A stretch of 64,000 nt of DNA, taken from Streptomonospora litoralis (GTDB lineage Bacteria > Actinomycetota > Actinomycetes > Streptosporangiales > Streptosporangiaceae). How positions within the stretch are numbered: position 1 is the first letter of the stretch; every line of letters starts with the position of its first letter. The DNA is taken from positions 4,273,101 through 4,337,100 of the forward strand of contig NZ_CP036455.1 in assembly GCF_004323735.1 (NCBI RefSeq), read 5' to 3'. Both the position numbers and the translations under genes were made by a program. The notes beneath the pieces were generated by a model. It worked only from the letters and a program-made list of their open reading frames with translations, was not told where the DNA came from and did not search any database. Shown one piece after another: positions 1 to 8,750 of the stretch.

Positions 1-699
1 GCGTTGCGCCGCGGCCATGGGAGCGAGCGTGAGCAGGAAGAGCACCAGTCCGAGCAGCATGGGCGGCACCACGACCACCAGCAGCTCGGGGGCCAGGGTG
101 AACATCCCCGCGAGCGCTCCCACGGCGGTGAACAGGAAGGAGCGCACGGTCAGGACCAGCCCCGCGAAACTGTCCCGGGCGATCTCCGTCTGCTGGGTGA
201 GCCGCGACACCGCCGCCCGTTCGACCCGCGCCGCCCGTGCCGGGTCGGCTACGGCCCGGCGCAGCGCCCCTCCGACCGCGCGGCGGACCAACCCGTCCCG
301 CAGCGGTTCCACCAGCCCGGAGAGCTGGGCGAACACACCGCGCAGCACGGGGCCGACGAGGAGGATCGAGGCCGCTGCGACGGCCAGCCACGCCAGACCG
401 GCGGCGGGCTTTTCCGCCAGGAACCCCTCATCCAGGGCACGGGCCAGGCAGATCCCGAGGAGGAAGGTCTGCCCGGACTCCATCAGCGAGCAGGCGCCCA
501 GTAGCAGCAGCGGCCGCCGGTGGCGCCACAGGAAGGGCCGGGCGTGCGGCATCAGCCCGCGCAGCATGCCGCGACTGGGGCCGTGCCGCTGCTGCGCGGC
601 TGCCCTGCTGTCGCGCGGGCCGTCGCGTCCGGACCGCGGCGGGCACGGGGTGGCCGATCCGATCTCGGCGGCCGCGTCCGGCGCCGTCTGGGGCCTCAC
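1..699 (-). CDS. ramB: ABC exporter, second subunit of lanthipeptide transporter (partial, runs off window)
   Basis: GTG start at 699 overlaps the TGA stop of the upstream ABC gene by four bases, so the two are translationally coupled. About 232 residues are visible. After a Pro/Arg-rich N-terminus come several hydrophobic segments typical of an ABC exporter transmembrane domain (for example around LLLLGACSLMESGQTFLLG and a Val/Leu-rich stretch near the window edge). The nucleotide-binding domain would lie outside the window. By position after LanKC, precursor and the first ABC gene it matches RamB/AmfB, which with RamA is thought to export the SapB-like peptide. Assignment rests on context plus membrane topology; the ATPase half is not seen. 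Confidence 0.8.
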   Translation of the reverse strand, partial: MRPQTAPDAAAEIGSATPCPPRSGRDGPRDSRAAAQQRHGPSRGMLRGLMPHARPFLWRHRRPLLLLGACSLMESGQTFLLGICLARALDEGFLAEKPAAGLAWLAVAAASILLVGPVLRGVFAQLSGLVEPLRDGLVRRAVGGALRRAVADPARAARVERAAVSRLTQQTEIARDSFAGLVLTVRSFLFTAVGALAGMFTLAPELLVVVVPPMLLGLVLFLLTLAPMAAAQR

Positions 700-2453
700 C
701 GGTTCCCACCGCCGCCGGAGGCGTCGGCGTGGCCGAAGACCGCGCGGTAGTCGGGGTCCTGCCAGAGTTCGGCGTGGCCGCGGACAGCCCGGAGGCGGCC
801 GCCGTCCAGCCACACCACCGCGTCCGCGCGCGCCGCCGTGGAGAGGCGGTGCGCGATGACGACTCGGGTGCCGGGGCGGATCTCGCGGGCCAGCGCCCGG
901 TCCACCTGCCGTTCCGTCGCCGTGTCGAGACTGGAGGTGGCGTCGTCCAGGATCATCAGTCGCCCCGCATGGGCGAACGCCCGCGCCAACCCCAGCCGTT
1001 GGAGTTCTCCGCCGGAGAGCGGCACCTCCTCCAGCGGTGTGGCGTAGCCCTGCGGAAGCACCCGGACGAAGTCGTCGGCTCCGGCGGCCCGGGCGGCCGA
1101 CCGTACTCGTTCGCGCGGAGCGGTCTCGGCTCCCGCAGCGATCGCCTCCTCGACGGTGGCGCCCTGGAGCGAGGGCCGCTCGAACGCGTACCCGACCTCG
1201 GTGCGGAGCACGTCGGCCGCCACGGTGCCGAGGGGCACGCCGTCCAGGAGCACCTCCCCCTCGTCGGGGTCGGTGAGCCGCCCGGCGACGGCCCCCAGCG
1301 TCGACTTGCCGGAGCCGGAGCGCCCGACCACGGCCACCGTCCGACCGCCGGGCACGTGCAGGTCGACGCCGCGCAGCGCCCACTCGCCGTCGCGGCTCAC
1401 ACCCACGCCGCGCAGCTCCAGCGTCCCCGGTCCGCCGGGAGGGAGGCCCCGCTGCCCGTGGGCCAGCGGGGGAACCGCCAGGAGCGCGTCGACGCGGCGC
1501 GCCGCCGCCCGGCCGTGGACCAGCGCTCCGAGCGGACCGGCGACCGAGCCGAGCCCGGCCGCCAGCGAGGCGTACCGGGAAACCGCCAGCAGGTCGCCGA
1601 CACTGATCCTCCCGTCCGCCAGAGCGAGCCCGCCGACCGCGAGCACGGCGGTGATGAGCAGGGGCATGAGTACTCCGCTGCGCGCCATCGCGGAACCTTG
1701 CACCGACCACATGCGCCGGCCCTCTGCGCCGAGCTCCTCCAACGGACGCAGGATACGGGCGCGCTCCTCGTCCACCGTGCCGGCGGCGGCGATGGCGCGC
1801 GCGCCGCCAAGGGCGTCCGTCAGCCGCGTCGCCATCACCGACTGCACCCGCTGGTACCGGGAGACACTGTCGGAGGAGTGGCGGGCGAAGGAGCGCAGCA
1901 GCAGGCCCAGAACGGGGAGCCCCAGAACGAAGGCCAGCCCCGTCCACAGGTCGATCACGAACAGCGCGACCAGGGCTCCGGTGGGCGCGAGGACCGCCGC
2001 GACGATCCGGGCGGCACCGGCCGGGGCGGCACCGGCCTCGGTGGCGTGTGTCGAGAGCCGGGTCGCCGCGTCGCCGGGCGAGAAACGGCTCACGCCGTGG
2101 GGCGCCGCGGCCGCCAGCCGCCCAAGGCCCCGCAGCCGCAGCCAGGCGGTGGACCGTGCGCCGACCGTACCCGCCAGCAGGGCGACGGCCGCGTTCAGCA
2201 CGACCTCGGCGATGGTCAGGGCCACGGCCGCCGCCAATGCGCGTCCGGCGTCCGGGTGGCCCTGCAGGAGCAGGTCGAGGGTACGGCCGAGCACGGCGGG
2301 CAGGGCGACCGAGACGGCCGCCGCCCCGGCGGCGCACAGCAGGATGCCCGCGGTGCGTCCGGCGCTCGCCCGGGTCATGCGGGCGAGCAGGGCGTCTGCG
2401 GATCGTGCGGCGCCCTTGTCACTCGCGCCGTCGCGCGGTCGGGTGGACGCCAT
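696..2453 (-). CDS. ramA: ABC transporter, fused membrane and ATP-binding domains (RamA/AmfA-like)
   Basis: A 585-residue half-transporter: an N-terminal membrane domain of about six helices (residues ~30-320) followed by an ATPase domain with Walker A GRSGSGKST, signature LSGGE and Walker B LMILDDATSSLD, then the H-loop region (IAHRLST). The ATG at 2453 is chosen because AGGAAGG lies at the right distance upstream; an in-frame GTG six codons earlier is less likely. It follows the lanthipeptide precursor on the same strand and overlaps the next ABC gene by four bases. Expected role: heterodimeric export of the modified class III lanthipeptide. Assignment as RamA rather than a generic exporter comes from the operon order. 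Confidence 0.88.
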   Translation of the reverse strand: MASTRPRDGASDKGAARSADALLARMTRASAGRTAGILLCAAGAAAVSVALPAVLGRTLDLLLQGHPDAGRALAAAVALTIAEVVLNAAVALLAGTVGARSTAWLRLRGLGRLAAAAPHGVSRFSPGDAATRLSTHATEAGAAPAGAARIVAAVLAPTGALVALFVIDLWTGLAFVLGLPVLGLLLRSFARHSSDSVSRYQRVQSVMATRLTDALGGARAIAAAGTVDEERARILRPLEELGAEGRRMWSVQGSAMARSGVLMPLLITAVLAVGGLALADGRISVGDLLAVSRYASLAAGLGSVAGPLGALVHGRAAARRVDALLAVPPLAHGQRGLPPGGPGTLELRGVGVSRDGEWALRGVDLHVPGGRTVAVVGRSGSGKSTLGAVAGRLTDPDEGEVLLDGVPLGTVAADVLRTEVGYAFERPSLQGATVEEAIAAGAETAPRERVRSAARAAGADDFVRVLPQGYATPLEEVPLSGGELQRLGLARAFAHAGRLMILDDATSSLDTATERQVDRALAREIRPGTRVVIAHRLSTAARADAVVWLDGGRLRAVRGHAELWQDPDYRAVFGHADASGGGGNR

Positions 2454-2544
2454 CCGGTCGCCTTCCTGCACGGCTCGTGGCGGGGTCCGGCGACGCCCGG
2501 GGGCGCCGCCGGACCGAACTGAGGGCCCGCCGACCGGTCCCGAC

Positions 2545-2574
2545 GCCGCGGGGCCGGGTGGCCGGCCCCGCGGC
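2545..2574 (-). terminator. GC hairpin between precursor and exporter genes
   Basis: Perfect 13-bp inverted repeat (2545-2557 with 2562-2574) around a 4-base loop, lying 32 bases past the precursor stop and before the ABC gene. There is no T-run after it. In ram/amf-type operons a hairpin here is a plausible partial terminator that keeps precursor mRNA more abundant than transporter mRNA; that role is inference. Confidence 0.6.
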
Positions 2575-2605
2575 CCGGTCGCGCCGCGCTATCCGCGGCG
2601 CGCCA

Positions 2606-2731
2606 TCAGTTGCAGGTGGTGAGGCTCAGGCTGCTGTCGCCGCACAGCAGAAGGCTGGCTTCGCTGCCGGCGGAAACCTCGCCGTGCGCCTCGGTGGTGG
2701 TCTCCAGGGACTGCAGGTCGAGGAGAGACAT
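2606..2731 (-). CDS. ramS: Class III lanthipeptide precursor (SapB/AmfS-like)
   Basis: A 41-residue ORF with AAAGGA ahead of the ATG. The leader starts MSLLDLQSLE, matching the LxLQ-type recognition motif of class III leaders. The C-terminal core runs from about residue 21 and holds two SxxSxxxC units: Ser23-Ser26-Cys30 (SEASLLLC) and Ser33-Ser36-Cys40 (ending SLTTCN). As I recall it, the SapB core from Streptomyces coelicolor differs at only a couple of positions, so the product is probably a SapB-like morphogen that lowers surface tension for aerial growth. It lies 34 bases downstream of the LanKC gene and upstream of two ABC exporters. The gene is too short for usual ORF cut-offs. Confidence 0.95.
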   Translation of the reverse strand: MSLLDLQSLETTTEAHGEVSAGSEASLLLCGDSSLSLTTCN

Positions 2732-2765
2732 GGTGCTATCCTTTCTTTCGATAATTTTCTAGTGG

Positions 2766-5414
2766 TTATTCATTTGTTCCGGACCATGGCAGTGGCCGGT
2801 TCTGGGTCCGCCGCAGCGGAGGAAGGAAGGGCAGCCGGGCGGGTTGTTCGCTCTGCGCCGCAGCAAGCGCGAGCAGACATCCCGCGGTGCCCGTGGAAAG
2901 GTCCATTGAGAGCCGCATCAGCTGCTCTCCCGGGAAGGCCAATTCATCCTGGTAGCGCATTGCGTACCGGGACAGGGCGTCGATCTGGCGATGCACCGCA
3001 TCGGGCCCGGTGCCGGGCCCGGGGGCCGTCGTCCGGCTGAGGTACACGACCATGCCCGCCAGTCCGCGGAAGAGGCCGGGCTGGGCGTAGAACCCGGCCC
3101 GTGCGGCATCGACGATCTCCGGCCGGGCCCGCTCGAACGCCTCGTCGTGGCGGTGCTCCAGGTAGTCGTCGAGCACGATCCCCACCCCGACGCTGCCCGC
3201 TCCGAGGTAGGGCAAGGTCCGCCACCCCTCGTCCACTTGCAGCGTGCCGAAGGCGCTGGTGGCGCAGCGGTCGAGGTCGGCCCGCAGGGCACGCTCGGCC
3301 AGGTCGAGCAACGCGGTGTCTCCGCTCCGCTCGTACAGGCGCAGGCAGAGCAGGGCCACGCCCGCGCCACCGTGGAGCAGGCCGGCGCGGCGCCGCTCGG
3401 GCGAGGCGTCGAGGAACCGGTGCGCGGCCGACTCCGCGCAGCGCAGCGCAGCCGAGCGCAGCTCCGCTTCCCGGGTGTCGGCGGCCAGAGAGTCCAGGGC
3501 CAGCCCGATCCCGGCCGTCCCGCTGTGCAGTCCGGGGCCGAGCCCTTCCCACGGCTGCGCGAGGACCAGTTCGGCCAACTCCAGGGAGCGCTCGCGGTGG
3601 TCGAGGCGGTTCAGCGTCCAGGACAGGCCGGCGAGTCCGTCGAAGAAACCCAGAGGCGTCCCCGACTCGGGCTCCTTGCTGTGCCGCAGCAGCCACTCCT
3701 CGGCGCCGGGGCACCGGGGGGCGCCGCTCTCGGCGAGGGCGTATAGCACCCCGGCCGCTCCGTAGCCGAAGGAGAGGCCGCCGCCCGCTGTGGCGAACTG
3801 GGCGATATCGCCGGGAAAGTAGCGGTCGTCCCGTTCGGGGGTGGCTGAGGCGAGGATGGCGCGGGCCATCGAGTCGCGGCAGCGCGGCCAGTCCCCCGGG
3901 TCGACCGGCCGGTATGGATCGCGCTCGCCGGCTTCCGGGAGCGCTCCCAATTCGACCCCACCCGGCGCACCGTCCACATCCCGCAGGATCTCCGCAACGC
4001 CGAGTTCCAGGAACTCCCGGGCCTCGGGGAACACACGCGCAGCCTCCTCGGCCAAGTGTGCGGCCTTGGCCCGGTCCACGGCGAACAGGCTGGTCAAGGG
4101 CAGGAAGAGCGCGATACGCAGGCAGGCCAGTGCGTAGTGGTCCACATCGAATCCGCGGCGCCCGGGCGGGGCGACGAAGCCCGGGTTGGCGACCGTCTGG
4201 CGGCCGCCCTCCTCGACATACCGGGCGGCCTCGAAGTCAAGCAGCACCACGGAGGACTCGTCCTCGGAGACCATGATGTTGAACAGGTGCAGGTCGTTGA
4301 AGACGACGCCGCGCGCGTGCACATCCCCGACGGCCGCCGCCACGAGGCCGTGCAGGCGCATCGCCCACCGGGCGTACTCCCTCAGCTTCTCCGGTGCGGG
4401 GTCGGCCTCGATCAGCGGGTGGCGGTGGGCGAAGAAGGAGTTCAACGGCTTGCCGCGGACGTACTCCAGCACCAGGAAGCGGTGCTCACCGAGGGTGAAA
4501 GCGTCCTTGGCCTCGGGAATGCACGGCAGCCCGGACAGCCGCTCCAGGACGTTTCGCTCCTGCTCCAGGCGGCGTATGGCGTCGGCGCCGTCGGCGGCCA
4601 GGCCGGCATGCGGACGGGCCTCCTTGAGCACTACGGGCTCGTCGGTGCGCCGATCCCGGCCGGCGTAAACCCCGCCCCCGTTGGAGAAGTGCAGGGCGCG
4701 CTCGATGTCGTACGGGAGTCCGGTGACGTCCACGGCCGACCGCGCCTCAAGGTGCGGACGGAGGAAGTCGGGGACGGCCAGCCACTCCGGCACCCGGAAG
4801 GCCGGGCCGCGCCTGTCGGGCACGAGGACGCCGTCGGCGTTCTCCAGCGCGGGCACCGGCTCGCCGTGCTCGTCGTAGCAGTGCCGCCTGGTGAAGCTGC
4901 CGTAGCGCAGGTGGAGCGGGCCCGCGTTCCAGCGCACGTCGCTAAGGATGTAAGGCCCGGGTTCGCCGCCCACGAGCGCGTCCAGACCCGCGGCGATCGA
5001 GGCGCACTCGTCCGCGGCCGGGTAGACGGTGATGAACTTCCCGCTGCTTCCGCGGTCGGCGTACTTGGCGTTCCGGTTGTGCAGCAGGTACGGGGTGGGG
5101 ACGAACTTGAAGGAGACACCGCGCGCCACGCAGTAGTCCCAGACGCGGGCGAGGATCGATTCCGCATTGTCCAGGCAGGCGGAGACGTGGATCTTCCAGC
5201 CCTGGTCCGGCAAGTGGTTCTCGACGGGCCGCAGTGCCAGCCAGTCGCCGGCGCGGTGGCTCTGCCACCCTTCGGGCACCGGCCGCCCAGCCGGCTCGAA
5301 AACACCGTCGCCTTCGCCGACCGTACCGGAGGCTCCGGAGTCCGACCGAAGGCGGTGAGGCGTGTCGTAGAAATAGCGGTCGGCGTCGCAGAACACGCCG
5401 TACCCCTTGATCAT
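2766..5414 (-). CDS. ramC: Class III lanthionine synthetase LanKC (RamC/AmfT-like)
   Basis: An 882-residue three-domain enzyme, the usual RamC size. The ATG at 5414 is chosen because GAGGGAG precedes it and MIKGYGVFCDADRYFY is the typical start; the frame is open 51 codons further up without support. Residues ~1-230 form the phospho-Ser/Thr lyase region. Residues ~240-500 are a protein kinase: Gly-rich loop GGGVYAG, Lys near 261 (VVLKEA), catalytic loop FNDLHLFN near 372, and DFE near 394. Residues ~555-882 are LanC-like with GG-containing repeats (LLHGGAGVAL, RGLAGMVVYL). It dehydrates Ser and cyclises them with Cys in the precursor encoded directly downstream. Confidence 0.95.
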   Translation of the reverse strand: MIKGYGVFCDADRYFYDTPHRLRSDSGASGTVGEGDGVFEPAGRPVPEGWQSHRAGDWLALRPVENHLPDQGWKIHVSACLDNAESILARVWDYCVARGVSFKFVPTPYLLHNRNAKYADRGSSGKFITVYPAADECASIAAGLDALVGGEPGPYILSDVRWNAGPLHLRYGSFTRRHCYDEHGEPVPALENADGVLVPDRRGPAFRVPEWLAVPDFLRPHLEARSAVDVTGLPYDIERALHFSNGGGVYAGRDRRTDEPVVLKEARPHAGLAADGADAIRRLEQERNVLERLSGLPCIPEAKDAFTLGEHRFLVLEYVRGKPLNSFFAHRHPLIEADPAPEKLREYARWAMRLHGLVAAAVGDVHARGVVFNDLHLFNIMVSEDESSVVLLDFEAARYVEEGGRQTVANPGFVAPPGRRGFDVDHYALACLRIALFLPLTSLFAVDRAKAAHLAEEAARVFPEAREFLELGVAEILRDVDGAPGGVELGALPEAGERDPYRPVDPGDWPRCRDSMARAILASATPERDDRYFPGDIAQFATAGGGLSFGYGAAGVLYALAESGAPRCPGAEEWLLRHSKEPESGTPLGFFDGLAGLSWTLNRLDHRERSLELAELVLAQPWEGLGPGLHSGTAGIGLALDSLAADTREAELRSAALRCAESAAHRFLDASPERRRAGLLHGGAGVALLCLRLYERSGDTALLDLAERALRADLDRCATSAFGTLQVDEGWRTLPYLGAGSVGVGIVLDDYLEHRHDEAFERARPEIVDAARAGFYAQPGLFRGLAGMVVYLSRTTAPGPGTGPDAVHRQIDALSRYAMRYQDELAFPGEQLMRLSMDLSTGTAGCLLALAAAQSEQPARLPFLPPLRRTQNRPLPWSGTNE

Positions 5415-6147
5415 ACGAACTCCCTCGCGGTCGTCTCGGTTAGCGACATTCCAGAGACTGACATAGCGGTCGCGCCGTGGTCCACACCCTTGCACGCATT
5501 TTTCGGGAAACCGCCGGACAACGGCGAGATCAACTTTTGCGGGACGCGCTAGTGCACTTTGTGGCACCCTCCGCGTCCATTCACCGCTGCAGCCAGGTAT
5601 TTCAGAGTCGCACTCCGTTCAGGTGCACATGCAAACGGCCCCCCTCGCCCTTCATGACCGACTACACGGAAAACCTTATCCGGCCCAGCGCAGAACGCCG
5701 GCCCGATTGGCACGAAGCAGCTGACCTGGTGTTTTGCTCTGCTTGCTTTGTCAGCGAATGGCCGCTTTAGGAGGGTTGAGAGGTCTGTCGAGATTTTTCG
5801 CCACGAAAGTCGGGACGAACAACGGCAAGCGGTTGGACGACCGGCAGCTCCTCGGAGAAATGCCGATGACAAACCGCTGACCTCGAAAGAACGGAGTCCT
5901 GCTGCCGCGCGGCCCCTCAGGGCGGCGGAGCGGCAGCGCTGGGAGCGCTTGACGGATCAGCGACTGGAGGAACACACTTTCACAGAGGCGCCCGGTTCGG
6001 TTCGGCGCACGAACGGGCGATACTTCCCGGTTGATACGGGACCGATCCTTCACCCCGAGTTCGAGTGCGCTTCTCTGCGCGGCCGTGACAATTCCTTGAC
6101 CACTTCAGTCGCACCGGGGGCTAAGAGGTCGTGCAGATAGGTGGGTT
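5415..6147. other. Non-coding stretch upstream of the lanthipeptide operon
   Basis: About 730 bases without a convincing gene: short frames on both strands lack coding-like third-position bias and ribosome sites. It must hold the promoter of the LanKC operon on its left side. I could not identify a clear -10/-35 pair or RamR-binding repeats by eye. The right edge reaches the end of an IS5-like fragment. Confidence 0.5.
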
Positions 6148-6321
6148 TCAGGGACGCCGTTGCGGTCGGTCCCTCCATCGGTGAGAGCTCCACGCTTTGC
6201 GGATCAGGCGACGGACGGTGATGATCGTGTCGGCCAGATCGAAGAAGGCGTGAATGACCCGTTCGCGGCGCTCATAGCAGCGCTGAAGCAAGTTGAAGGT
6301 GTTGTGCCAGGCGTTGGTGTG
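6148..6321 (-). pseudogene. IS5-family transposase, C-terminal fragment
   Basis: On the minus strand 58 codons read TNAWHNTFNLLQRCYERRE..., then FFDLADTIITVRRLIRKAW, ending at a TGA at 6150-6148. This is the well-known C-terminus of DDE transposases of the IS5/IS427 group, including the YxxRE-type glutamate motif. The rest of the gene is missing: past 6321 the sequence switches abruptly to an unrelated plus-strand frame. The element's end is probably near 6122. It is a scar, not an active element. Confidence 0.85.
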
Positions 6322-6791
6322 TCAAGGTCGATGGCAGGGGTGTGTTTCAACGGCGGCACCTGGTCGATCTCGACCACGGAGCGCAGCCGGGGCGGCAGCG
6401 TTTCGAAGAATTACAAGTACAACCTGACGCACTACGGGACCGACCCCTTCTACAAGAGTACGACCAGGGTGAATTACCGGTCGGGGCAGACGACGACGTC
6501 GCGGTGGTCGCGCGGGAGAGGTTACAGCGTCAACACCTACAGCACCTATGGTCGCGGCGGCGGCGGCGGTGGATCATCGGCTAAGCCGGCGGTGGATCCC
6601 TACGCCAACAACTCCCACGAGTGTGGCAGTAGGTGGCCAGAGTTCGCAGACTGCTCCTTATACTCCCTATCCGGGAAGCTATGCTAACACAACTCTGGTC
6701 TAGCCTGACATAGAACAGCATTGGCGGCGATGGCATATTTAAGATTGACGTTGATTTGAAATTCCCTGAAAAAATTAGACATGAGTTATAG
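6322..6791 (+). pseudogene. Degenerate C-terminal tip of a possible polymorphic toxin
   Basis: A GC3-rich frame from about 6331 (MAGVCFNGGTWSIS...) is Tyr/Ser/Gly-rich and ends in a Gly6-Ser-Ser hinge followed by AKPAVDPYANN. Base composition then drops and the frame stops at 6687. A second frame carries what looks like the true protein end (GGDGIFKIDVDLKFPEKI, stop at 6789-6791), only three bases before the next ATG. The arrangement of GC-rich stem, Gly hinge, AT-richer tip and coupled small gene resembles a contact-dependent or secreted polymorphic toxin with its immunity gene. The 5' part was lost at the IS5 junction and at least one frameshift is needed. No named toxin domain is recognised. 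Confidence 0.4.
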
Positions 6792-6794
6792 CTA

Positions 6795-7301
6795 ATGAAG
6801 TCCGAGTTTCGTGTAGAACCCGCCGGAGTTGGAACTCTAATATGGAGGCCGGCGAGCCCTATGCTGCTTCTTGGTGGCGCATTCATTCTGTCAGCGATCG
6901 TGCTAAACGGCCCAATAACAGGCCCCGCTGCAATTGCCGCAGCTTTTGCGGTAACGGGATTTGCGCGGTCGGTGTTGTGGGTGTTGATGTACAGAAAAAA
7001 CGCATTCCTCTTGAATGGCGCCGGCGTCTGGCTGCAGTCTGCCTCCGGGGAGAGGGAATTCCCTCTTGAGGAGATATCTGGAATGCGGTTCTTAGTTCCG
7101 GCAAGTGGACCTGAATTTCGTCAGGGCGGGTTCCAGAAAATCGAAGTCGAATTGACTGGCAATGGGAAAATAAAGCACAAACTCGCCATATTCAAAAACG
7201 AATGCCAGGAAAAGAGTGACGAGTTGGATGAAATTGCCCCTCAATTGGGATTCGAGAGGTCGAATAAAACTTTTGCCGATGTTGGATTCTGGAGAAAATA
7301 G
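6795..7301 (+). CDS. Small membrane protein, possible immunity partner
   Basis: A 168-residue protein with two hydrophobic helices (residues ~20-36 and ~42-64) followed by a soluble beta-rich region (GVWLQSASGEREFPLEEISG...) that resembles bacterial PH-like domains. Its GC content is clearly lower than the surroundings, which suggests transfer. The ATG follows the stop of the broken upstream frame by three bases, so it was probably translationally coupled to it. I infer an immunity role from position and topology; the fold itself would also suit a generic PH-domain membrane protein. Confidence 0.65.
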   Translation: MKSEFRVEPAGVGTLIWRPASPMLLLGGAFILSAIVLNGPITGPAAIAAAFAVTGFARSVLWVLMYRKNAFLLNGAGVWLQSASGEREFPLEEISGMRFLVPASGPEFRQGGFQKIEVELTGNGKIKHKLAIFKNECQEKSDELDEIAPQLGFERSNKTFADVGFWRK

Positions 7302-7523
7302 AAGTGTCGGTCGACGTTCGGGGTGCGTTGTCCTTCCGGGTTCGTCGATTTAAACTTATGGTCGGTCAATTCCTCGCCCACCCCGTAGTCGGCAGCCAAG
7401 GCATGACCGAGTGCGGCGGGCATGCGGGAACCCTTCTGCACTACGGCTTGCGCGGTCTTCAAACCGGAGGCCCGGCCGACCTGCGGGCCCAGGGCATGGA
7501 GCTCCACCACCGTTTCGGCGAAG

Positions 7524-7847
7524 TGTCAAGCCCCGGGATTTGTGGAGACTGGTTTAGTTGGTTTCTGCTGTCGCCAAGACCGGGTCGGTTTGGTCGTGTG
7601 ATGCCGTGCTTGCCGCGGGGGCGGAGGCTTCGAGGGCGTGCTCCCCTGCGGTGCGGGCGGCCAGGCGGGCCAGGGTGTGCTGGGGTGCGTTGGCGGCCCA
7701 TTGGCCGATGGCGGCGATGGAGCGGGCTCCGGCCACAACCGCGCACAGCCCGATGGTGACGATGCAGCTCAGCCGGTGGCGGATTTCGCGGGCGGCGCGG
7801 GGGTCGGCCGAGGGCGCGATCGGGGAGGCGAGAGCGGGGGCGGGCAT
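7524..7847 (-). pseudogene. ISAs1-family transposase, in-frame internal deletion derivative
   Basis: The N-terminal part (RHRLSCIVTIGLCAVVAGA, then SIAAIGQWAA) is typical of ISAs1/H-repeat transposases. It is joined in frame to a very short C-terminus ending AETN and a stop at 7554, so most of the catalytic core is gone (97 codons remain against about 350-400 in intact members). Downstream, bases from 7524 carry the element end TGTCAAGCCCCGGG, which is repeated in inverse orientation near 30042-30055 beside another ISAs1 fragment. The element end on the 7.85-8.0 kb side was not located. Confidence 0.75.
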
Positions 7848-8045
7848 GGAAGACTGCCTGTGCGGGGCGGTGACTTGTCATGTCTGTCCGCCCGTGTACA
7901 GGGGCTCTTCTGATGTCCTCAGGGCTTTCCGGTCATCGTCACAGGTCCGTGACCAGGAGCATCCCCGCTCTCACTCTCACCCGACTTTGCGTTGCCCGTG
8001 GGTTGGCAAGGGCTCAGTATCGACTATCTGCAGCTGCCGTAGCAG

Positions 8046-8750
8046 TCAGCGGACCTTCGGGTATATCTCCAGGAGTTTGAACGTGACCTCCTTTCCGACC
8101 AGTTCTCGGGTGGAGCTGTCGAGCGGCTGAAGGGAGGTACCGGCCTGGTCAGCCACCTCATGTAGGCGGCTGGCGTCGCCGAGGCTGTTGAACGTGACGA
8201 ATGCCCTGCCGCCCGGAGCCAGCCAGGAGTGCGCACCGCGAAGATAGCGCTGCAGCGCTGAATAGCCTCGGTCGAAGATGGCCCGTTCGACGTCCCGCGT
8301 GAACTCAAACTCCTGCGGCGCCTCGAGGACGCTGCAGTTCCAAAAGACGGTATCGTATCGCTCGTCCTTGTCGAGGTCGGAAAAGACATCGCTGCGGAAA
8401 GCGTGGACGCGGTCCTCCACACCGTGCCGCACAATGTTGCGGGCAGCGCTTTCCACCGCCGACGCCGTGATGTCCGTCGCGGTTACGTGCGCGCATCCGT
8501 GTTTCGCAGCCCAAACAGCGGTGACGCCCGCGCCGCAGCCGATTTCCAGGAATCGGCCGTTCTCCGGGTACGGGATGGCGTTTGTGTACCATTCCGTTCC
8601 CGTCCCCGGGCGCGGAGCATACGTGCCGGGAAGGAGTTCCCACGTCATTCCCAGCAGGTCGAAGGTGGATGGGCCGTCCGTGGCGCCGAGCTTATCGGCG
8701 AGCTCACGACCAAGGCGATAACGCTCTTCTGCCGCAGTAGAATTCTGCAT
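8046..8750 (-). CDS. Class I SAM-dependent methyltransferase
   Basis: A 234-residue protein. ATG at 8750 is preferred over one four codons upstream because AGAGGAAAG sits directly before it. Motif I is FLEIGCGAGVTAVWAA (residues ~73-88), followed by TATDITASAVESAARN (acidic end of strand 2). The post-IV motif reads FWNCSVLE where HemK/PrmC proteins have NPPY, so the acceptor is not obviously glutamine or adenine. The family resembles PrmC-like small-molecule or peptide methyltransferases. It stands alone between IS debris and the response regulator; a role in the lanthipeptide locus is possible but unsupported. Confidence 0.8.
   Translation of the reverse strand: MQNSTAAEERYRLGRELADKLGATDGPSTFDLLGMTWELLPGTYAPRPGTGTEWYTNAIPYPENGRFLEIGCGAGVTAVWAAKHGCAHVTATDITASAVESAARNIVRHGVEDRVHAFRSDVFSDLDKDERYDTVFWNCSVLEAPQEFEFTRDVERAIFDRGYSALQRYLRGAHSWLAPGGRAFVTFNSLGDASRLHEVADQAGTSLQPLDSSTRELVGKEVTFKLLEIYPKVR

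Noticed and set aside
7241..7510. Minus-strand frame with VELHALGPQVGRASGLKTAQ
   Set aside because: The upper part looks coding, but it has no start site, overlaps the end of the plus-strand membrane protein gene and matches no family I can name.
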